From RZYX01 sp036654375 (GTDB lineage Bacteria; Bacillota; Clostridia; Oscillospirales; Acutalibacteraceae), in assembly GCA_036654375.1 (NCBI GenBank), contig JAVVSD010000002.1:86027-150026 (forward strand): a stretch of DNA of 64,000 nt, written 5' to 3'. The notes beneath the pieces were generated by a model. That model was not told the DNA's origin and did not search any database. It worked only from the letters and a program-made list of their open reading frames with translations. Position 1 is the first letter of the stretch. Each line of letters opens with the position of its first letter. Shown here piece after piece: positions 41,142 to 50,749 of the stretch. The position numbers were made by a program, and so were the translations under genes.

Positions 41142-43607
41142 TCAAAATATATTTTCAGGATTAATATCGGCAAAAGCCGTTATAGTTTTAAATCTTTTAT
41201 CTTTTCCAAATTCTATCAAAAGTTCTGAAATAAGATTTCTAAAGTTTGATGTGTTTTTGCATTTGACAATAATCCTGTATCTGTACTTATTGTTTACTTT
41301 TGCAACTCTGCTTGGCATTGGGCCAAGAACGATAAGCTTTTCATCTTTATACTCAGTTTGTGCTTTTTCTTTTAGCTTTTCCAAAAACACTTTTGAAGCC
41401 GCTCTTGTCTGAACTTCTTTTATTCCTGCAAATCCAATAACACACAAATCACAATAAGGTGGATATATCATTGCTTTTCTTATCATCATTTCTGTGTTGT
41501 AAAAGGCTTCATAGTCCTGCCTTGCAGCAAGCTTGATTACTTCATTTTCTGGCACGATTGTCTGGATTATTGCTTTCCCCTCAAGATTTCCTCTTCCAGA
41601 CCTTCCTACAACCTGCGTCAGCAAATCGAAGGTGCGTTCCATACTTTTAAAATCGTCGTTATATATCTGCTGGTCAGCTGAAAGAACTCCAACAAGCGTC
41701 ACATTTTCAAAGTCAAGCCCTTTTGCAACCATCTGAGTACCAAGCATTATATTATATTCACCATTTGAAAACTGTGCAAGCTTTTTTTCGTGAGAAAAGC
41801 GGGACATTGTTGTGTCTGTATCCATGCGCAAAACTCTTGCCTCTGGGATAAGAGCATTAAGCTCGTCCTCTATCTTTTGCGTTCCAGCACCCGAATAGCG
41901 TACATCACTTTCACCACACGAATCGCATATCGCTGTAAATGGCTTTGAGAACCCGCAATAATGACACATTAGCCTTCCATTGGCACTGTGATATGTCATT
42001 GAAATACTGCAATTTGGACAAGTTACAACATCTCCACAGGAGTTGCACGCAACAAAAGTATTGTACCCTCTTCTGTTAATCAAAAGAATTGACTGATGAT
42101 TGTTTTTTATATTCTCACACAGATTTTCATACAGTTCTTTACTTATTTCTGATTTATTTCCATTTGCTCTTTCTTTGCACATATCAACTGTGATAACCGC
42201 TGGCAACATTGCATTTCCATACCGGTTTTTCAGCTCATTAAGAGTATATCTACCTTGGTTCGCAGCGGTGTATGTTTCAAAGCTTGGTGTTGCAGACGCA
42301 AGTATCAATAACGACTTGTGCCTTGCACATCTGAATTTTGCAACATCTCTTGCATGGTAGCGTGGTGATGCCTCGGATTTGTATGTATGCTCTTGCTCTT
42401 CGTCCATAATAATTAGACCAACATCTTCAAACGGTGCAAAAACAGCAGAACGAGTACCCACAACAATTGTTGCTTGTCCGCTTTTTACCCGCTTCCATTC
42501 ATCCATTCTTTCACCAAGCGATAAACCGCTGTGAAAAACAGCAACCTTGTCACCATAACGAGCATGAAAAGCATTAAGAGTTTGTGGAGTGAGCGATATT
42601 TCAGGCACCATTACAATTACGCCCCTGCCGCTTTTTGACACACAATCAATCATCTTTAAGAATACCTGTGTTTTTCCACTCCCAGTAATACCATAAAGTA
42701 GTGATGCACTGCCTTTACCTTCGTTATACTGGTTTAGCAAGTTTTCAAATGCCGCTTGTTGCTCTTGGGTTAGAATAATTTCAGAGGTATCTGTGACTTT
42801 TTTTGACTCATAAGGATTTCTTAAAATCTCATGTTCATAGATTTCTACAATTCCCTTACTTTCGACTGCATTTATTACAGCGGAAGTGACACCAGTAAAG
42901 TAACAAATCTCTTTAACAGAGGCACTGCCTACATCAATTAGAAGATTTATAACGCTCTTCTGCTTTTTAGTAAGCTTTGCAATTGCCTCCTCGAGTTCGT
43001 TGCCACTAATAGCAAGTCTAACCATTTTAACCGATGCATCGTTAATTTTTCGAACAGCATCATAATTTCTCAAAACAAGCTCTTTTTTTAAAAGCCTTTC
43101 AAGGACATCATTTTCTTCCAAAAATCCCATTTCTGAAATGATTTTTTTCTTGCTTACATATACCCTTTTATTAATCAGGTATTCCATCACTTGTCTTTCA
43201 TCTGACTTTAATTGTTCTATTTTATCACTATCAAAGCCAACAACAGCTATGTATGAAACAGTTGTTTTAAGATTAATTCCAGTTGGCAACGAAAGCTTTA
43301 CGGCATCAAATAAAGTGCAAAATGTTCGTTCTTTTATATAAATTGCAAGATCAAGCATCTCACTATTAACAAGCGGTGCCTTGTCAAGCACCGCTGAAAT
43401 ACTCTTCATTTTTTTTTGTGGTTGCGAAAGTGACAATTTAATTATAATGCCTTGTCTTTTTGCAGTCCCATTTCCAAAAGGCACCATAACTCTACTGCCT
43501 TTTTCAAGCTCGTTTTTAAGCTCTTCTGGAACAAGATAGTCGTATGGTTTATCAAAATCATATGCGACATTTTCTAACGCTACAGAAGCAATCATCACCT
43601 CTTGCAT
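41142..43607 (-). CDS. priA: primosomal replication restart helicase PriA
   Basis: An 821-residue superfamily 2 helicase. N-terminal DNA-binding domain, Walker A GITGSGKT, DEEQEHTYK (DEEx box), an eight-cysteine zinc region (CNSCGDVVTCPNC ... CHYCG ... CDSCGE), and the C-terminal GLDFENVTLVGV / RSGRGNLEG motifs. GGAGG lies nine bases before the ATG. Complete. Confidence 0.96.
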   Translation of the reverse strand: MQEVMIASVALENVAYDFDKPYDYLVPEELKNELEKGSRVMVPFGNGTAKRQGIIIKLSLSQPQKKMKSISAVLDKAPLVNSEMLDLAIYIKERTFCTLFDAVKLSLPTGINLKTTVSYIAVVGFDSDKIEQLKSDERQVMEYLINKRVYVSKKKIISEMGFLEENDVLERLLKKELVLRNYDAVRKINDASVKMVRLAISGNELEEAIAKLTKKQKSVINLLIDVGSASVKEICYFTGVTSAVINAVESKGIVEIYEHEILRNPYESKKVTDTSEIILTQEQQAAFENLLNQYNEGKGSASLLYGITGSGKTQVFLKMIDCVSKSGRGVIVMVPEISLTPQTLNAFHARYGDKVAVFHSGLSLGERMDEWKRVKSGQATIVVGTRSAVFAPFEDVGLIIMDEEQEHTYKSEASPRYHARDVAKFRCARHKSLLILASATPSFETYTAANQGRYTLNELKNRYGNAMLPAVITVDMCKERANGNKSEISKELYENLCENIKNNHQSILLINRRGYNTFVACNSCGDVVTCPNCSISMTYHSANGRLMCHYCGFSKPFTAICDSCGESDVRYSGAGTQKIEDELNALIPEARVLRMDTDTTMSRFSHEKKLAQFSNGEYNIMLGTQMVAKGLDFENVTLVGVLSADQQIYNDDFKSMERTFDLLTQVVGRSGRGNLEGKAIIQTIVPENEVIKLAARQDYEAFYNTEMMIRKAMIYPPYCDLCVIGFAGIKEVQTRAASKVFLEKLKEKAQTEYKDEKLIVLGPMPSRVAKVNNKYRYRIIVKCKNTSNFRNLISELLIEFGKDKRFKTITAFADINPENIF

Positions 43608-43665
43608 GGGGAATGACCTCCGTTAAAGTAAAACAGCCAATAAAATTGACTGTAGATTAATTTGC

Positions 43666-43875
43666 CTATATATTTCTGATTTCTTCAGGTTCTACAATAT
43701 AATAGTCCCCTGTAAGAATTTCTTCAAGTGCAAGTGATACTGGTTTTTCAATAACAATTGCTTTATCTTCTTCAATCTTTTCTGAAATCTCTCTTGCTCT
43801 TTTTGCAGTTGCAGTTACCAATGAATATCTACTTATGCGGTTTGTTAAAACTCCTCTTAAATCTGGATTAAGCAT
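43666..43875 (-). CDS. rpoZ: RNA polymerase omega subunit
   Basis: A 69-residue protein with NRISRYSLVTATAKRAREI, KPVSLALEEI and a short acidic tail; typical of Clostridia. In the conserved gmk-rpoZ-priA order. Confidence 0.92.
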   Translation of the reverse strand: MLNPDLRGVLTNRISRYSLVTATAKRAREISEKIEEDKAIVIEKPVSLALEEILTGDYYIVEPEEIRNI

Positions 43876-43965
43876 TTAAATTATCCACCTTTCATTATGG
43901 TTATATTTTAAATTAAACTTGTGTACTAAAAATTAACTGATAATTAAATTACAATAAATTATATT

Positions 43966-44526
43966 TTATCTGTGCCTATGAATTACATCAAGTGTGTAGT
44001 TAACCGCATCGGCCAAACGATCGTTAACAACAATATAGTCATAGTCAGATGCCCGAAGCATTTCGCCCTTTGCTATTTCCATTCTGCGTTTTATTGCATC
44101 ATCATTTTCGGATCCTCTGCCTTTAAGGCGGCTGTGCAACGCTTCAACAGAAGGAGGCATAAGAAACACGCTGATAACCCCAGGATAAATTTCTCTTATT
44201 TTATCGGCTCCCTGAACTTCTATTCTTAGTATGACCGTTTTACCATCAGCCAGCCAATGGTCGATAGGGTCCTTTGGTGTGCCATAATAATTCTCGCCAT
44301 ATTTTACATATTCTATCATTTTTCCGTTCTTGATGTTTTCCTCAAATTCCTGAACAGAAACAAATATGTAGTGCTGTCCATTTACTTCACCTTTTCTTGG
44401 CTTTCTGGTTGTCAAAGATAAAGAAACGACAATATCGCTATCCTGTTTTAATAGTTCTGAAAGGACAGTATCCTTTCCCGAACCGGAAGGTCCTGAAAGA
44501 ATAAGAAGTACGCCTTTGCTATTCAT
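43966..44526 (-). CDS. gmk: guanylate kinase
   Basis: 186 residues. Phosphorylates GMP. P-loop GPSGSGKDT (with Asp in place of the usual Ser/Thr pattern after GK), then TTRKPRKGEVNGQHY (GMP binding), YGTPK and IEVQGA. The second of two adjacent ATGs (44526) has the best spacing from GAGGAGG. It overlaps remA by 8 bases. A far upstream ATG (44616) is inside remA. Confidence 0.94.
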   Translation of the reverse strand: MNSKGVLLILSGPSGSGKDTVLSELLKQDSDIVVSLSLTTRKPRKGEVNGQHYIFVSVQEFEENIKNGKMIEYVKYGENYYGTPKDPIDHWLADGKTVILRIEVQGADKIREIYPGVISVFLMPPSVEALHSRLKGRGSENDDAIKRRMEIAKGEMLRASDYDYIVVNDRLADAVNYTLDVIHRHR

Positions 44527-44788
44527 CATCTGCCTCCTCGTCAATTTCATCATCGTCATAATTAAGACGATTGGCAACTGTTTCAGATTGCAGATAAGTA
44601 AGAATAACATGATCACTATCAGTAATGATTACTGCTCTGGTTCTTCTTCCGTGAGTTGCGTCAATAAGAGTTCCTCTCTCTTTACAATCCTGGATTATTC
44701 TTTTTATAGGTGCGGATTCAGGGCTTACAATAGCGACAAGCCTATTGGCATTTATCATGTTCCCGAATCCTATATTAATAAGTTTCAT
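44519..44788 (-). CDS. remA: RemA/DUF370 extracellular-matrix regulator homologue
   Basis: 89 residues. In Bacillus subtilis RemA activates matrix and osmoprotection genes by DNA binding. Conserved NIGFGNMINANRLVAIVSPESAPIKR and DATHGRRTRAVIITDS are present, followed by an acidic C-terminus. Located between yicC and gmk as in most Firmicutes. Confidence 0.93.
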   Translation of the reverse strand: MKLINIGFGNMINANRLVAIVSPESAPIKRIIQDCKERGTLIDATHGRRTRAVIITDSDHVILTYLQSETVANRLNYDDDEIDEEADDE

Positions 44789-44807
44789 GAAACTTCCTCC
44801 CAGAGAA

Positions 44808-45686
44808 TTATTCTATATTCTGTACCTGTTCTCTGATTTTTTCAACCTCTGCCTTAATAATCAAAACTTTTCCAGCTATTTCAACATTCTGTGCCTTTGA
44901 ACCTATTGTATTTGCCTCACGATTTATTTCTTGTACTAAAAAGTCCATTTTTCTTCCGACTGCAACTTCATCTTCAAACATTGAATAAAGCTGTTCAATG
45001 TGGCTTCTTAGTCTAACTGTTTCTTCATCAACTGCAGTTCTGTCTGCAAAAATTGCGGCCTCTGTAAGTAATCTCTGCTCGTCAATATGAGCATCAGCTA
45101 TAAGTTCTTTAATCCTTATTTCAAGCTTTTGCTTATATTCCTTAACAGTTTCAGGCGAACGCTTCTCGACGAACTCAACGCCTTCGAGAATTGTATTTGC
45201 TCTGCTTAGAATATCTTCTTTTAGCTTCTGACCTTCACGCTCTCTCATACTTATAAAAGAGTTGGCCGCTTGCTCAAGAACTGGCTTAACCGCAGCCCAA
45301 ATCTTGTCCTCATCTGCCTGTGCTTTATGCACAGAAAAAATATCTGAGTATCTTGAAAGAGAGGATACGGATATGTCGTTCCTTATATCATATCTTTGTG
45401 CCAGCTCGTTTAAAGCATCAATATAACTCTTTGCAAGTGAATGATTAACTCTTACGACTACATCATCACTGTCAAGTGCTTCAATTTGGATATAACATTC
45501 AATCTTTCCTCTTGAGATAACGCTTTGGAGATAGCTTTTAATCTTTTCATCAAGAAAGCCATAAGCTCTTGGAATTCTTGAATTAAGTTCAAAATAACGG
45601 TGATTAACACTTTTAATCTCAACGGTTACAATCATTGAGTCAATTTCAGCATTGGCACTTCCATATCCTGTCATACTTTTAATCAT
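44808..45686 (-). CDS. yicC: YicC-family endoribonuclease
   Basis: 292 residues. N-terminal MIKSMTGYGSA, central region, and C-terminal DUF1732 ending with EINREANTIGSKAQ and a coil. YicC proteins have recently been shown to be RNases. GAAGGAG precedes the ATG. First gene of a long operon, with a good promoter (45749-45778). Confidence 0.94.
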   Translation of the reverse strand: MIKSMTGYGSANAEIDSMIVTVEIKSVNHRYFELNSRIPRAYGFLDEKIKSYLQSVISRGKIECYIQIEALDSDDVVVRVNHSLAKSYIDALNELAQRYDIRNDISVSSLSRYSDIFSVHKAQADEDKIWAAVKPVLEQAANSFISMREREGQKLKEDILSRANTILEGVEFVEKRSPETVKEYKQKLEIRIKELIADAHIDEQRLLTEAAIFADRTAVDEETVRLRSHIEQLYSMFEDEVAVGRKMDFLVQEINREANTIGSKAQNVEIAGKVLIIKAEVEKIREQVQNIE

Positions 45687-45748
45687 TAATTGTATACTCC
45701 TTCATTACAAGTATTTGCAAACAGCATTTTACTTGTATTGTTCGTTAT

Positions 45749-45778
45749 ATTGTATCAATTTTTATATGTGTTTGTCAA
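45749..45778 (-). promoter_or_regulatory. SigA promoter of the yicC operon
   Basis: Minus strand TTGACA (45773-45778), 18-base spacer, TACAAT (45749-45754). The -35 lies within the last codons of the preceding gene. Confidence 0.75.
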
Positions 45779-46175
45779 TTTCTTTAATATTTTTTTGGGA
45801 ACATGAAGCACATGAACCTGCCATTAATTTTGGAATCTCAGAAGAATATTTTTCTCCATCAAAAGCAAATCCCAAATTAATAAGTTCTTTTTCAAGGTTA
45901 ATATTATTACATTCAGCAATAAATGCACCTCTATTAGCGGCATAATTAAGTGCCGATTTTATAAGACATTCTGGCAAAAAGTGATATTCATCTGAACATT
46001 CAAGAGAAATAATTGTTGCCGTTAATCCACTAAAGTCAAAAAAACAGTAGCCATAAATTTTATCATCAGAACTATTAAATGCCTGTACAGCCATTGATGT
46101 CTGCGTTGTCTTGATATTCTTTTGTTTAAACAACTCATCCGCCAACGACTTCTCGGTTGATAAAAAACTGAACAT
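45762..46175 (-). CDS. small hypothetical protein, GNAT-like tail
   Basis: 137 residues, no confident family. The C-terminal half (LINLGFAFDGEKYSSEIPKL) has the LGF...Y pattern seen at the end of GNAT acetyltransferases, but no acetyl-CoA pyrophosphate loop is evident. It ends with two close cysteines (GSCASCSQ) that could bind metal or be redox-active. GGAGGAG inside the rluB-proximal gap sets the ATG. The last gene of the scp-ytfJ-dacF-rluB run. Confidence 0.6.
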   Translation of the reverse strand: MFSFLSTEKSLADELFKQKNIKTTQTSMAVQAFNSSDDKIYGYCFFDFSGLTATIISLECSDEYHFLPECLIKSALNYAANRGAFIAECNNINLEKELINLGFAFDGEKYSSEIPKLMAGSCASCSQKNIKEIDKHI

Positions 46176-46180
46176 AAAAC

Positions 46181-46927
46181 TTATTCTCCTCCTTTTTTAT
46201 TCATATTTGCAGCACGCATAAGCGTTTTTACTTCCTCATCTGTCAAATCTCTCCATTTGCCCTGCGGCAACATTCCAAGTCTTATTGTTCCAACAGCTGT
46301 GCGTTTAAGCCTTGCAACATCAAGTCCAAGCTCTTCGCACATTTTTCTTATCTGTCTGTTTCGACCTTCACAAATTATTATTTCAACAACAACTCTGTTT
46401 GGTTCTTTAGTGATAACTTTTACTTCTGCTGGCATTGTTTTTCTTCCGTCAATCATCATGCCTGTCATTAGCTTTGTTATTTGTTCTTCAGTTATATCTG
46501 GTCTTACTGTTACCCTGTATGTTTTTGGAACATGCTTTGTTGGGTGAGTCATCGCATTGGCAAATTCACCGTCATTTGTAAATAGCAAAAGCCCCTCAGA
46601 CTCTCTATCAAGTCGTCCGATGGGATAAACTCTTGCATCTATATCCTTGATTAGTTCAGCCACACATTTTCTATCCATTTCGTCGCTCATTGTGGTAATG
46701 AATCCTCTCGGTTTGTGAAGCATAATATAATGCATTTTTTGCTCTTTAATTACTTTTCTTCCGTTAACTGAAACCATGTCTTTTTTGGGGTTAACTTTAT
46801 CTCCTATTTGAGCTTTAACTCCATTAACCTTAACCTTGCCTTCTGTAATTAGCTCTTCTGATTTTCGTCTTGAAGCAATGCCACACTCTGCAAGATATTT
46901 TTGAAGCCTGATTTTCTCATCAGTCAT
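46181..46927 (-). CDS. rluB: 23S rRNA pseudouridine synthase RluB/RsuA family
   Basis: 248 residues. N-terminal S4 RNA-binding domain (RLQKYLAECGIASRRKSEELI), catalytic GRLDRESEGLLLFTNDG with the essential Asp, and the C-terminal GRNRQIRKMCEELG. The ATG at 46927 has GAGG eight bases upstream. Normal length for RluB-type enzymes of Firmicutes. Confidence 0.92.
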   Translation of the reverse strand: MTDEKIRLQKYLAECGIASRRKSEELITEGKVKVNGVKAQIGDKVNPKKDMVSVNGRKVIKEQKMHYIMLHKPRGFITTMSDEMDRKCVAELIKDIDARVYPIGRLDRESEGLLLFTNDGEFANAMTHPTKHVPKTYRVTVRPDITEEQITKLMTGMMIDGRKTMPAEVKVITKEPNRVVVEIIICEGRNRQIRKMCEELGLDVARLKRTAVGTIRLGMLPQGKWRDLTDEEVKTLMRAANMNKKGGE

Positions 46928-46937
46928 TTTTATTTCC

Positions 46938-48071
46938 TCATTTCTTAAACTTTTCAAAAAGTTCTTTTAAAAACGATTTCTTTTGACTATCATTTTTTAC
47001 TATTGTGTTTGACTCTGCTGATGTTGTTGTTACGATTGGCGTTTCATATAATAGTTTATCATCTAAATAATAACACATCACACCAACAATTTTTCCCTCT
47101 ACAATTGGAGCATACTCAAATTGCTTTAAAAATATTTTCTTTACAACTTCTCCACTCCTGCCATTCATTAAAGCTGCTTTTGGTTCATTAGCACATTTTA
47201 CTGGAAGCTGTTTTGTTTTTGAGCCAATTACATTAAGAATGACATCAGAAAGATTCGAGTCCAAAGGCACACTTGAATACTGTGAAAATCCATAATCAAA
47301 CATTTCTTTGTGATCGTTCCAATCATTTGGAGCATTTAAAGTTACCGCGACAAGCATTACGCCGTCTTTTTGAGCTGCTGACACAAGGCATCTATTACTC
47401 TTTTTAGTGTACCCCGTTTTAATACCTATCGCATATGGATATGTATTTAATAAATTGTTGTGATTAGAAAGCATCCTCATATAAGGCGGATTTCCAAAAC
47501 TTATACGCGCACTTTTTGAAGAACAGATTTCACGAAAAGCTGGGTTCTTTATTGCCTCCGCACCAAGTAGTGACATATCATATGCTGTTGAATAATGCTC
47601 TTTTGCATCAAGACCAGAAGGTGTGACAAAATTTGTTTCATCCATACCAATTATTTTTGCACGCTTATTCATAATCTTTGCAAAATTTTGAAGATTACCT
47701 CCAACTTTTATTGCAGCACAATTAGCAGCGTCATTTCCAGAGGACAAAAGCATTCCGTAAACAAGATTTTTTACAGTAACTGTATCCCCTGCAAGAAGCC
47801 CCATTGATGTGCCTTCAACCATTAGCATTTCATCAGTTGGTCGAAATACATCATTTGGAATGCCTGCTTCAAGGGTAATAAGTGATGTCATTATTTTTGT
47901 TGTGCTTGCCATTGGCAACTTTTCGTGTGCGTTCTTTTCAAATATAATATTTCTGCTATTTGCTTCAATAATTACTGCTGATTTTGCAGAAACATCTAAG
48001 GCTTCAACATTTGAAGAAAAAACGAAACCGCACATTAATAACAACACTGTTAAACTGATTTTTTTAAACAA
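46938..48071 (-). CDS. dacF: D-alanyl-D-alanine carboxypeptidase (DacF-like, S11)
   Basis: About 377 residues. Signal peptide (LTVLLLMCGFVFSSNVEA), then the penicillin-binding motifs STTK (SxxK), SGND (SxN) and KTGYTKKS (KTG). Trims peptidoglycan stems outside the membrane, probably in sporulation given its ytfJ neighbour. The start is likely TTG at 48071 behind AGGTGG; GTG at 48080 lies on that site. The site itself is in the right arm of a hairpin. Confidence 0.92.
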   Translation of the reverse strand: MFKKISLTVLLLMCGFVFSSNVEALDVSAKSAVIIEANSRNIIFEKNAHEKLPMASTTKIMTSLITLEAGIPNDVFRPTDEMLMVEGTSMGLLAGDTVTVKNLVYGMLLSSGNDAANCAAIKVGGNLQNFAKIMNKRAKIIGMDETNFVTPSGLDAKEHYSTAYDMSLLGAEAIKNPAFREICSSKSARISFGNPPYMRMLSNHNNLLNTYPYAIGIKTGYTKKSNRCLVSAAQKDGVMLVAVTLNAPNDWNDHKEMFDYGFSQYSSVPLDSNLSDVILNVIGSKTKQLPVKCANEPKAALMNGRSGEVVKKIFLKQFEYAPIVEGKIVGVMCYYLDDKLLYETPIVTTTSAESNTIVKNDSQKKSFLKELFEKFKK

Positions 48072-48110
48072 AACAACCACCTGCCATTTTAATAAATATG
48101 CAGGCGGTCG
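48068..48110 (-). terminator. hairpin overlapping the dacF ribosome site
   Basis: ACCGCCTGC (48100-48108) pairs with GCAGGTGGT (48076-48084), one G-U, followed by TGTTTTGTTT. It is 25 bases past the ytfJ stop and includes the dacF ribosome-binding site, so it can act as a weak terminator or block dacF translation. Confidence 0.55.
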
Positions 48111-48132
48111 CTAAAAAATCAATTAAAAATTA

Positions 48133-48516
48133 TTATTCAATTTCACTTTTTGTCTTGTTGATAAGACCTGTTACCTTATCAAACATATCTGGAACAAGGC
48201 TAACCATTCTCTCGGCTGCATTGTCATAAGCTGTGATTTGCTTAATTGAAACTTCACCATTATTAATAAGCAAGAATGCTACTGGAGTGATTGTTACGCC
48301 AGCGCCGCCGCCGCCGCCAAAAAGCTCCTGATTGCTTTTTGAAGGGAAATCAGCACCGCCAGATGCAAAGCCATATGTAACTTTTGATACAGGAATTATT
48401 GTAAGCCCTTCCTCAGTATATACTGGCTCACCAATGATTGTGCTGACATCAACCAAGCTTCTTACTTTTTCAATTGTTGTTCCAAGGATTCCTGCTGCAG
48501 ATGTTTGTTCTTTCAT
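48133..48516 (-). CDS. ytfJ: GerW/YtfJ sporulation protein
   Basis: 127 residues. Typical: GEPVYTEEGLTIIPVSKV, YGFASGGAD, a glycine run (FGGGGGAGV) and TPVAFLLINNGEV. GerW is required in Bacillus spores for germination response. AGGTGG precedes the ATG at 48516. Adjacent DUF2953 protein (YtfI) has the same pairing in Bacillus. Confidence 0.93.
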   Translation of the reverse strand: MKEQTSAAGILGTTIEKVRSLVDVSTIIGEPVYTEEGLTIIPVSKVTYGFASGGADFPSKSNQELFGGGGGAGVTITPVAFLLINNGEVSIKQITAYDNAAERMVSLVPDMFDKVTGLINKTKSEIE

Positions 48517-48517
48517 T

Positions 48518-49372
48518 TTAAGCACCACCTAATTTTATTTTTTCTTTTTTCGTTCCATTCTCATTTATATTTTCATTGCTCTCACCGCGAGAGAAAAGCA
48601 GTTTGAAAATAATCTTATTCATAACCTTTATACCATAGCCCATTAATGCCATTAATATAAAGATTGGCCTGAAGGCAATAACCGCGTGTAAATCTCCTGT
48701 ACATTTTCTTGCAAGAAAATCCGGTTCAATTTCAACATCATATTCCCGAACTTTCATGTTTGTACATATAACACCAATAGATGGAAATACTGTTGCGCAG
48801 GTCTTTCCATAGTTAATTGCAGTATCGGCTGCATCATCTCCAGCAACAGTCAAGTCGACAAACAATTCTTTGATTACGATTTTCTTCAAAATTTTGGCTA
48901 TCATACTTTTAGTTTTGGATGCAATGTATTGAAGTAGTTCAACAATTCCTTCAAACGCTCCAAGGCGGAAGTATATACTCCTTGCCTTTGCAAAAGCACC
49001 TTCAAAGTCAAAAGCCTTGACCTTTGCCCAAACATCATCAAAATCAGTTTCCTGCTGTGGCTCTTCTTGTTCTTCCTGTTCGGCTTTTTTCTTTTCTTGT
49101 TTGGATTTAAACTTATCAATTATTGGGCCAAACTTTTGCTTCAGCCATTCAATTTTTGATTTGTAATACTCCATTTTCTCAGGGGTAAACTGTTCAGGAT
49201 AAAGGTTTAATTTGAAAAATCCCCATTTTAACCTGACTTTTGTACCGCTTTGTCCTAAATCAAGTCCAAGAGTTAATTTTATGGATAAAAGCAAAACAGT
49301 AACAACAAGTGCTAAAAGAAGAAGTGCCAAAATAACCAGTATAATCCAGCCAATTATTTTAAGTACAATCAA
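48518..49372 (-). CDS. ytfI: DUF2953 protein (YtfI-like)
   Basis: 284 residues. N-terminal TM (1-29), then KLTLGLDLGQSGTKVRLKWGFFKL, a Lys/Glu/Gln-rich coil (about 82-110) and a C-terminal domain. The family is always next to ytfJ in spore formers; function unknown. Stop and ytfJ start are one base apart. Confidence 0.87.
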   Translation of the reverse strand: MIVLKIIGWIILVILALLLLALVVTVLLLSIKLTLGLDLGQSGTKVRLKWGFFKLNLYPEQFTPEKMEYYKSKIEWLKQKFGPIIDKFKSKQEKKKAEQEEQEEPQQETDFDDVWAKVKAFDFEGAFAKARSIYFRLGAFEGIVELLQYIASKTKSMIAKILKKIVIKELFVDLTVAGDDAADTAINYGKTCATVFPSIGVICTNMKVREYDVEIEPDFLARKCTGDLHAVIAFRPIFILMALMGYGIKVMNKIIFKLLFSRGESNENINENGTKKEKIKLGGA

Positions 49373-49420
49373 TAATCAACACCTCCCTTGTTTTATAATT
49401 TAATTTGTGAAATATCATTA

Positions 49421-50023
49421 CTATAATGAATTGACTGTTTCATTATTCTCTTCATTTTCTTCAACAAGAGTTTGTTTCTCTTCACCTTTTTCTGAATCTT
49501 CAACTTCTGTTTCGGAATTTGGTAAAGGCGGTAACTCGTCAAGTGAAGATATACAAAAACACCTTAAGAACTCAGGTGTTGTGCCATAAATTAAAGGCCT
49601 TCCCGGTAAATCCAATCTTCCTTTTTCTTCAATCAGACCTTTTTGGCTTAGCGATGCCATTACTCCTGAGCAATCGACGCCCCTCACCTGCTCTACAAAA
49701 GATTTTGTGACAGGCTGATTATATGCTACAACAGCTAAAACTTCAAATGCTGCCTGTGAAAGCGGAGTGTTGCGTCTAATGTCAAGAACTGACCTAACCT
49801 GCTGTGCAAATTCTGTTCTTGTACAAAGCTGATATTTATCCTGTAATTTTAAAAGACAAATGCCACTTTGCCTTTCATCCAGCTGAGCTTCAAGATTAAG
49901 AAGAAGTTGCTGTGCTTCCTCAACCTCAACTTCAATTACTTCTGCAAGCTTTTTAATATGTATTGGCTCTCCTGAAGCAAAAAGCACCGCCTCAATTGCT
50001 GCTTGCATTTTACTTGCGTTCAA
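49421..50023 (-). CDS. scpB: segregation and condensation protein B
   Basis: 200 residues. Two winged-helix domains; AAIEAVLFASGEPIHIKKLAEVI and AAFEVLAVVAYNQPVTKSFVEQVRGVD are hallmark stretches, followed by GRPLIYGTTPEFLR. An acidic tail follows. The start is probably TTG at 50023 with AAGGAG nine bases upstream, overlapping scpA by 14 bases; ATG at 50008 is the alternative. Works with ScpA and SMC. Confidence 0.93.
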   Translation of the reverse strand: MNASKMQAAIEAVLFASGEPIHIKKLAEVIEVEVEEAQQLLLNLEAQLDERQSGICLLKLQDKYQLCTRTEFAQQVRSVLDIRRNTPLSQAAFEVLAVVAYNQPVTKSFVEQVRGVDCSGVMASLSQKGLIEEKGRLDLPGRPLIYGTTPEFLRCFCISSLDELPPLPNSETEVEDSEKGEEKQTLVEENEENNETVNSL

Positions 50024-50735
50024 GAACTTCAGCTCCTTCGGACAATTCAATAAACATTTCATCGCCCTCACCATTAACGGTAACTCTTTTTGCCTTTAGC
50101 AGCTCAAGTACAGCGAGAAATATTGCAACCATATCTGAACGACTTTCAGATGATTCAAATAGGGAGTTTACTTTTTGACTATTATTTTTTAGCACTCGTC
50201 TGAGTACAAATAATATTTTTGAGGAAACTGACACAATTTTTGTTGAAATTAAATTAGTAAATGATTCAACTGGTGGTGGAAGTTTGCGTTGACCTTTTCC
50301 CACTGCTGAAATATATGCCAATAAAAGCTCCTGCATTTCATGAAGGCAATTATATGATGTGTCTTTTTCAAACTCTTGCGGAGGTTTCGGAAACAATTCA
50401 AACCCAAGGGCATTTTCTGAAAGCTTGCCAGCCATTAGCTGACAATCTCTGTATTCCAGAAGCTCTCCTGTAAGCTCAGACTTTAATGCTTCCGCTTCCT
50501 CATGTACAGGAAGTAACGAAACCGTTTTAATGTATACAAGCCGAGCAGTCATCTCAAGAAATTCACTTGCAACGCCCATGTCGCTTTCCTGCATCTGACG
50601 AACATACGAAATATATTGCTCGACCAATTCAAAAATTGGAATATCATTTATATTTAATTTATGCTTACTGATAAGATGCAGCAGCAAATCCATTGGACCT
50701 TCAAATACTTCTAATTTGTAAGAGATTTTTTCCAT
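50010..50735 (-). CDS. scpA: segregation and condensation protein A
   Basis: 241 residues, the kleisin of the SMC complex. N-terminal LEVFEGPMDLLLHLISKHKLNI, EFLEMTARLVYIKT and C-terminal ATP-head binding part (FLAVLELLKAKRV). Typical length and context. Confidence 0.95.
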   Translation of the reverse strand: MEKISYKLEVFEGPMDLLLHLISKHKLNINDIPIFELVEQYISYVRQMQESDMGVASEFLEMTARLVYIKTVSLLPVHEEAEALKSELTGELLEYRDCQLMAGKLSENALGFELFPKPPQEFEKDTSYNCLHEMQELLLAYISAVGKGQRKLPPPVESFTNLISTKIVSVSSKILFVLRRVLKNNSQKVNSLFESSESRSDMVAIFLAVLELLKAKRVTVNGEGDEMFIELSEGAEVLERK

Positions 50736-50749
50736 TTCAACAATCCCTT

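Noticed and set aside
44527..44616. Extended N-terminus for guanylate kinase
   Set aside because: The extra 30 codons lie in remA and are not part of the family; a strong GAGGAGG site marks the short start.
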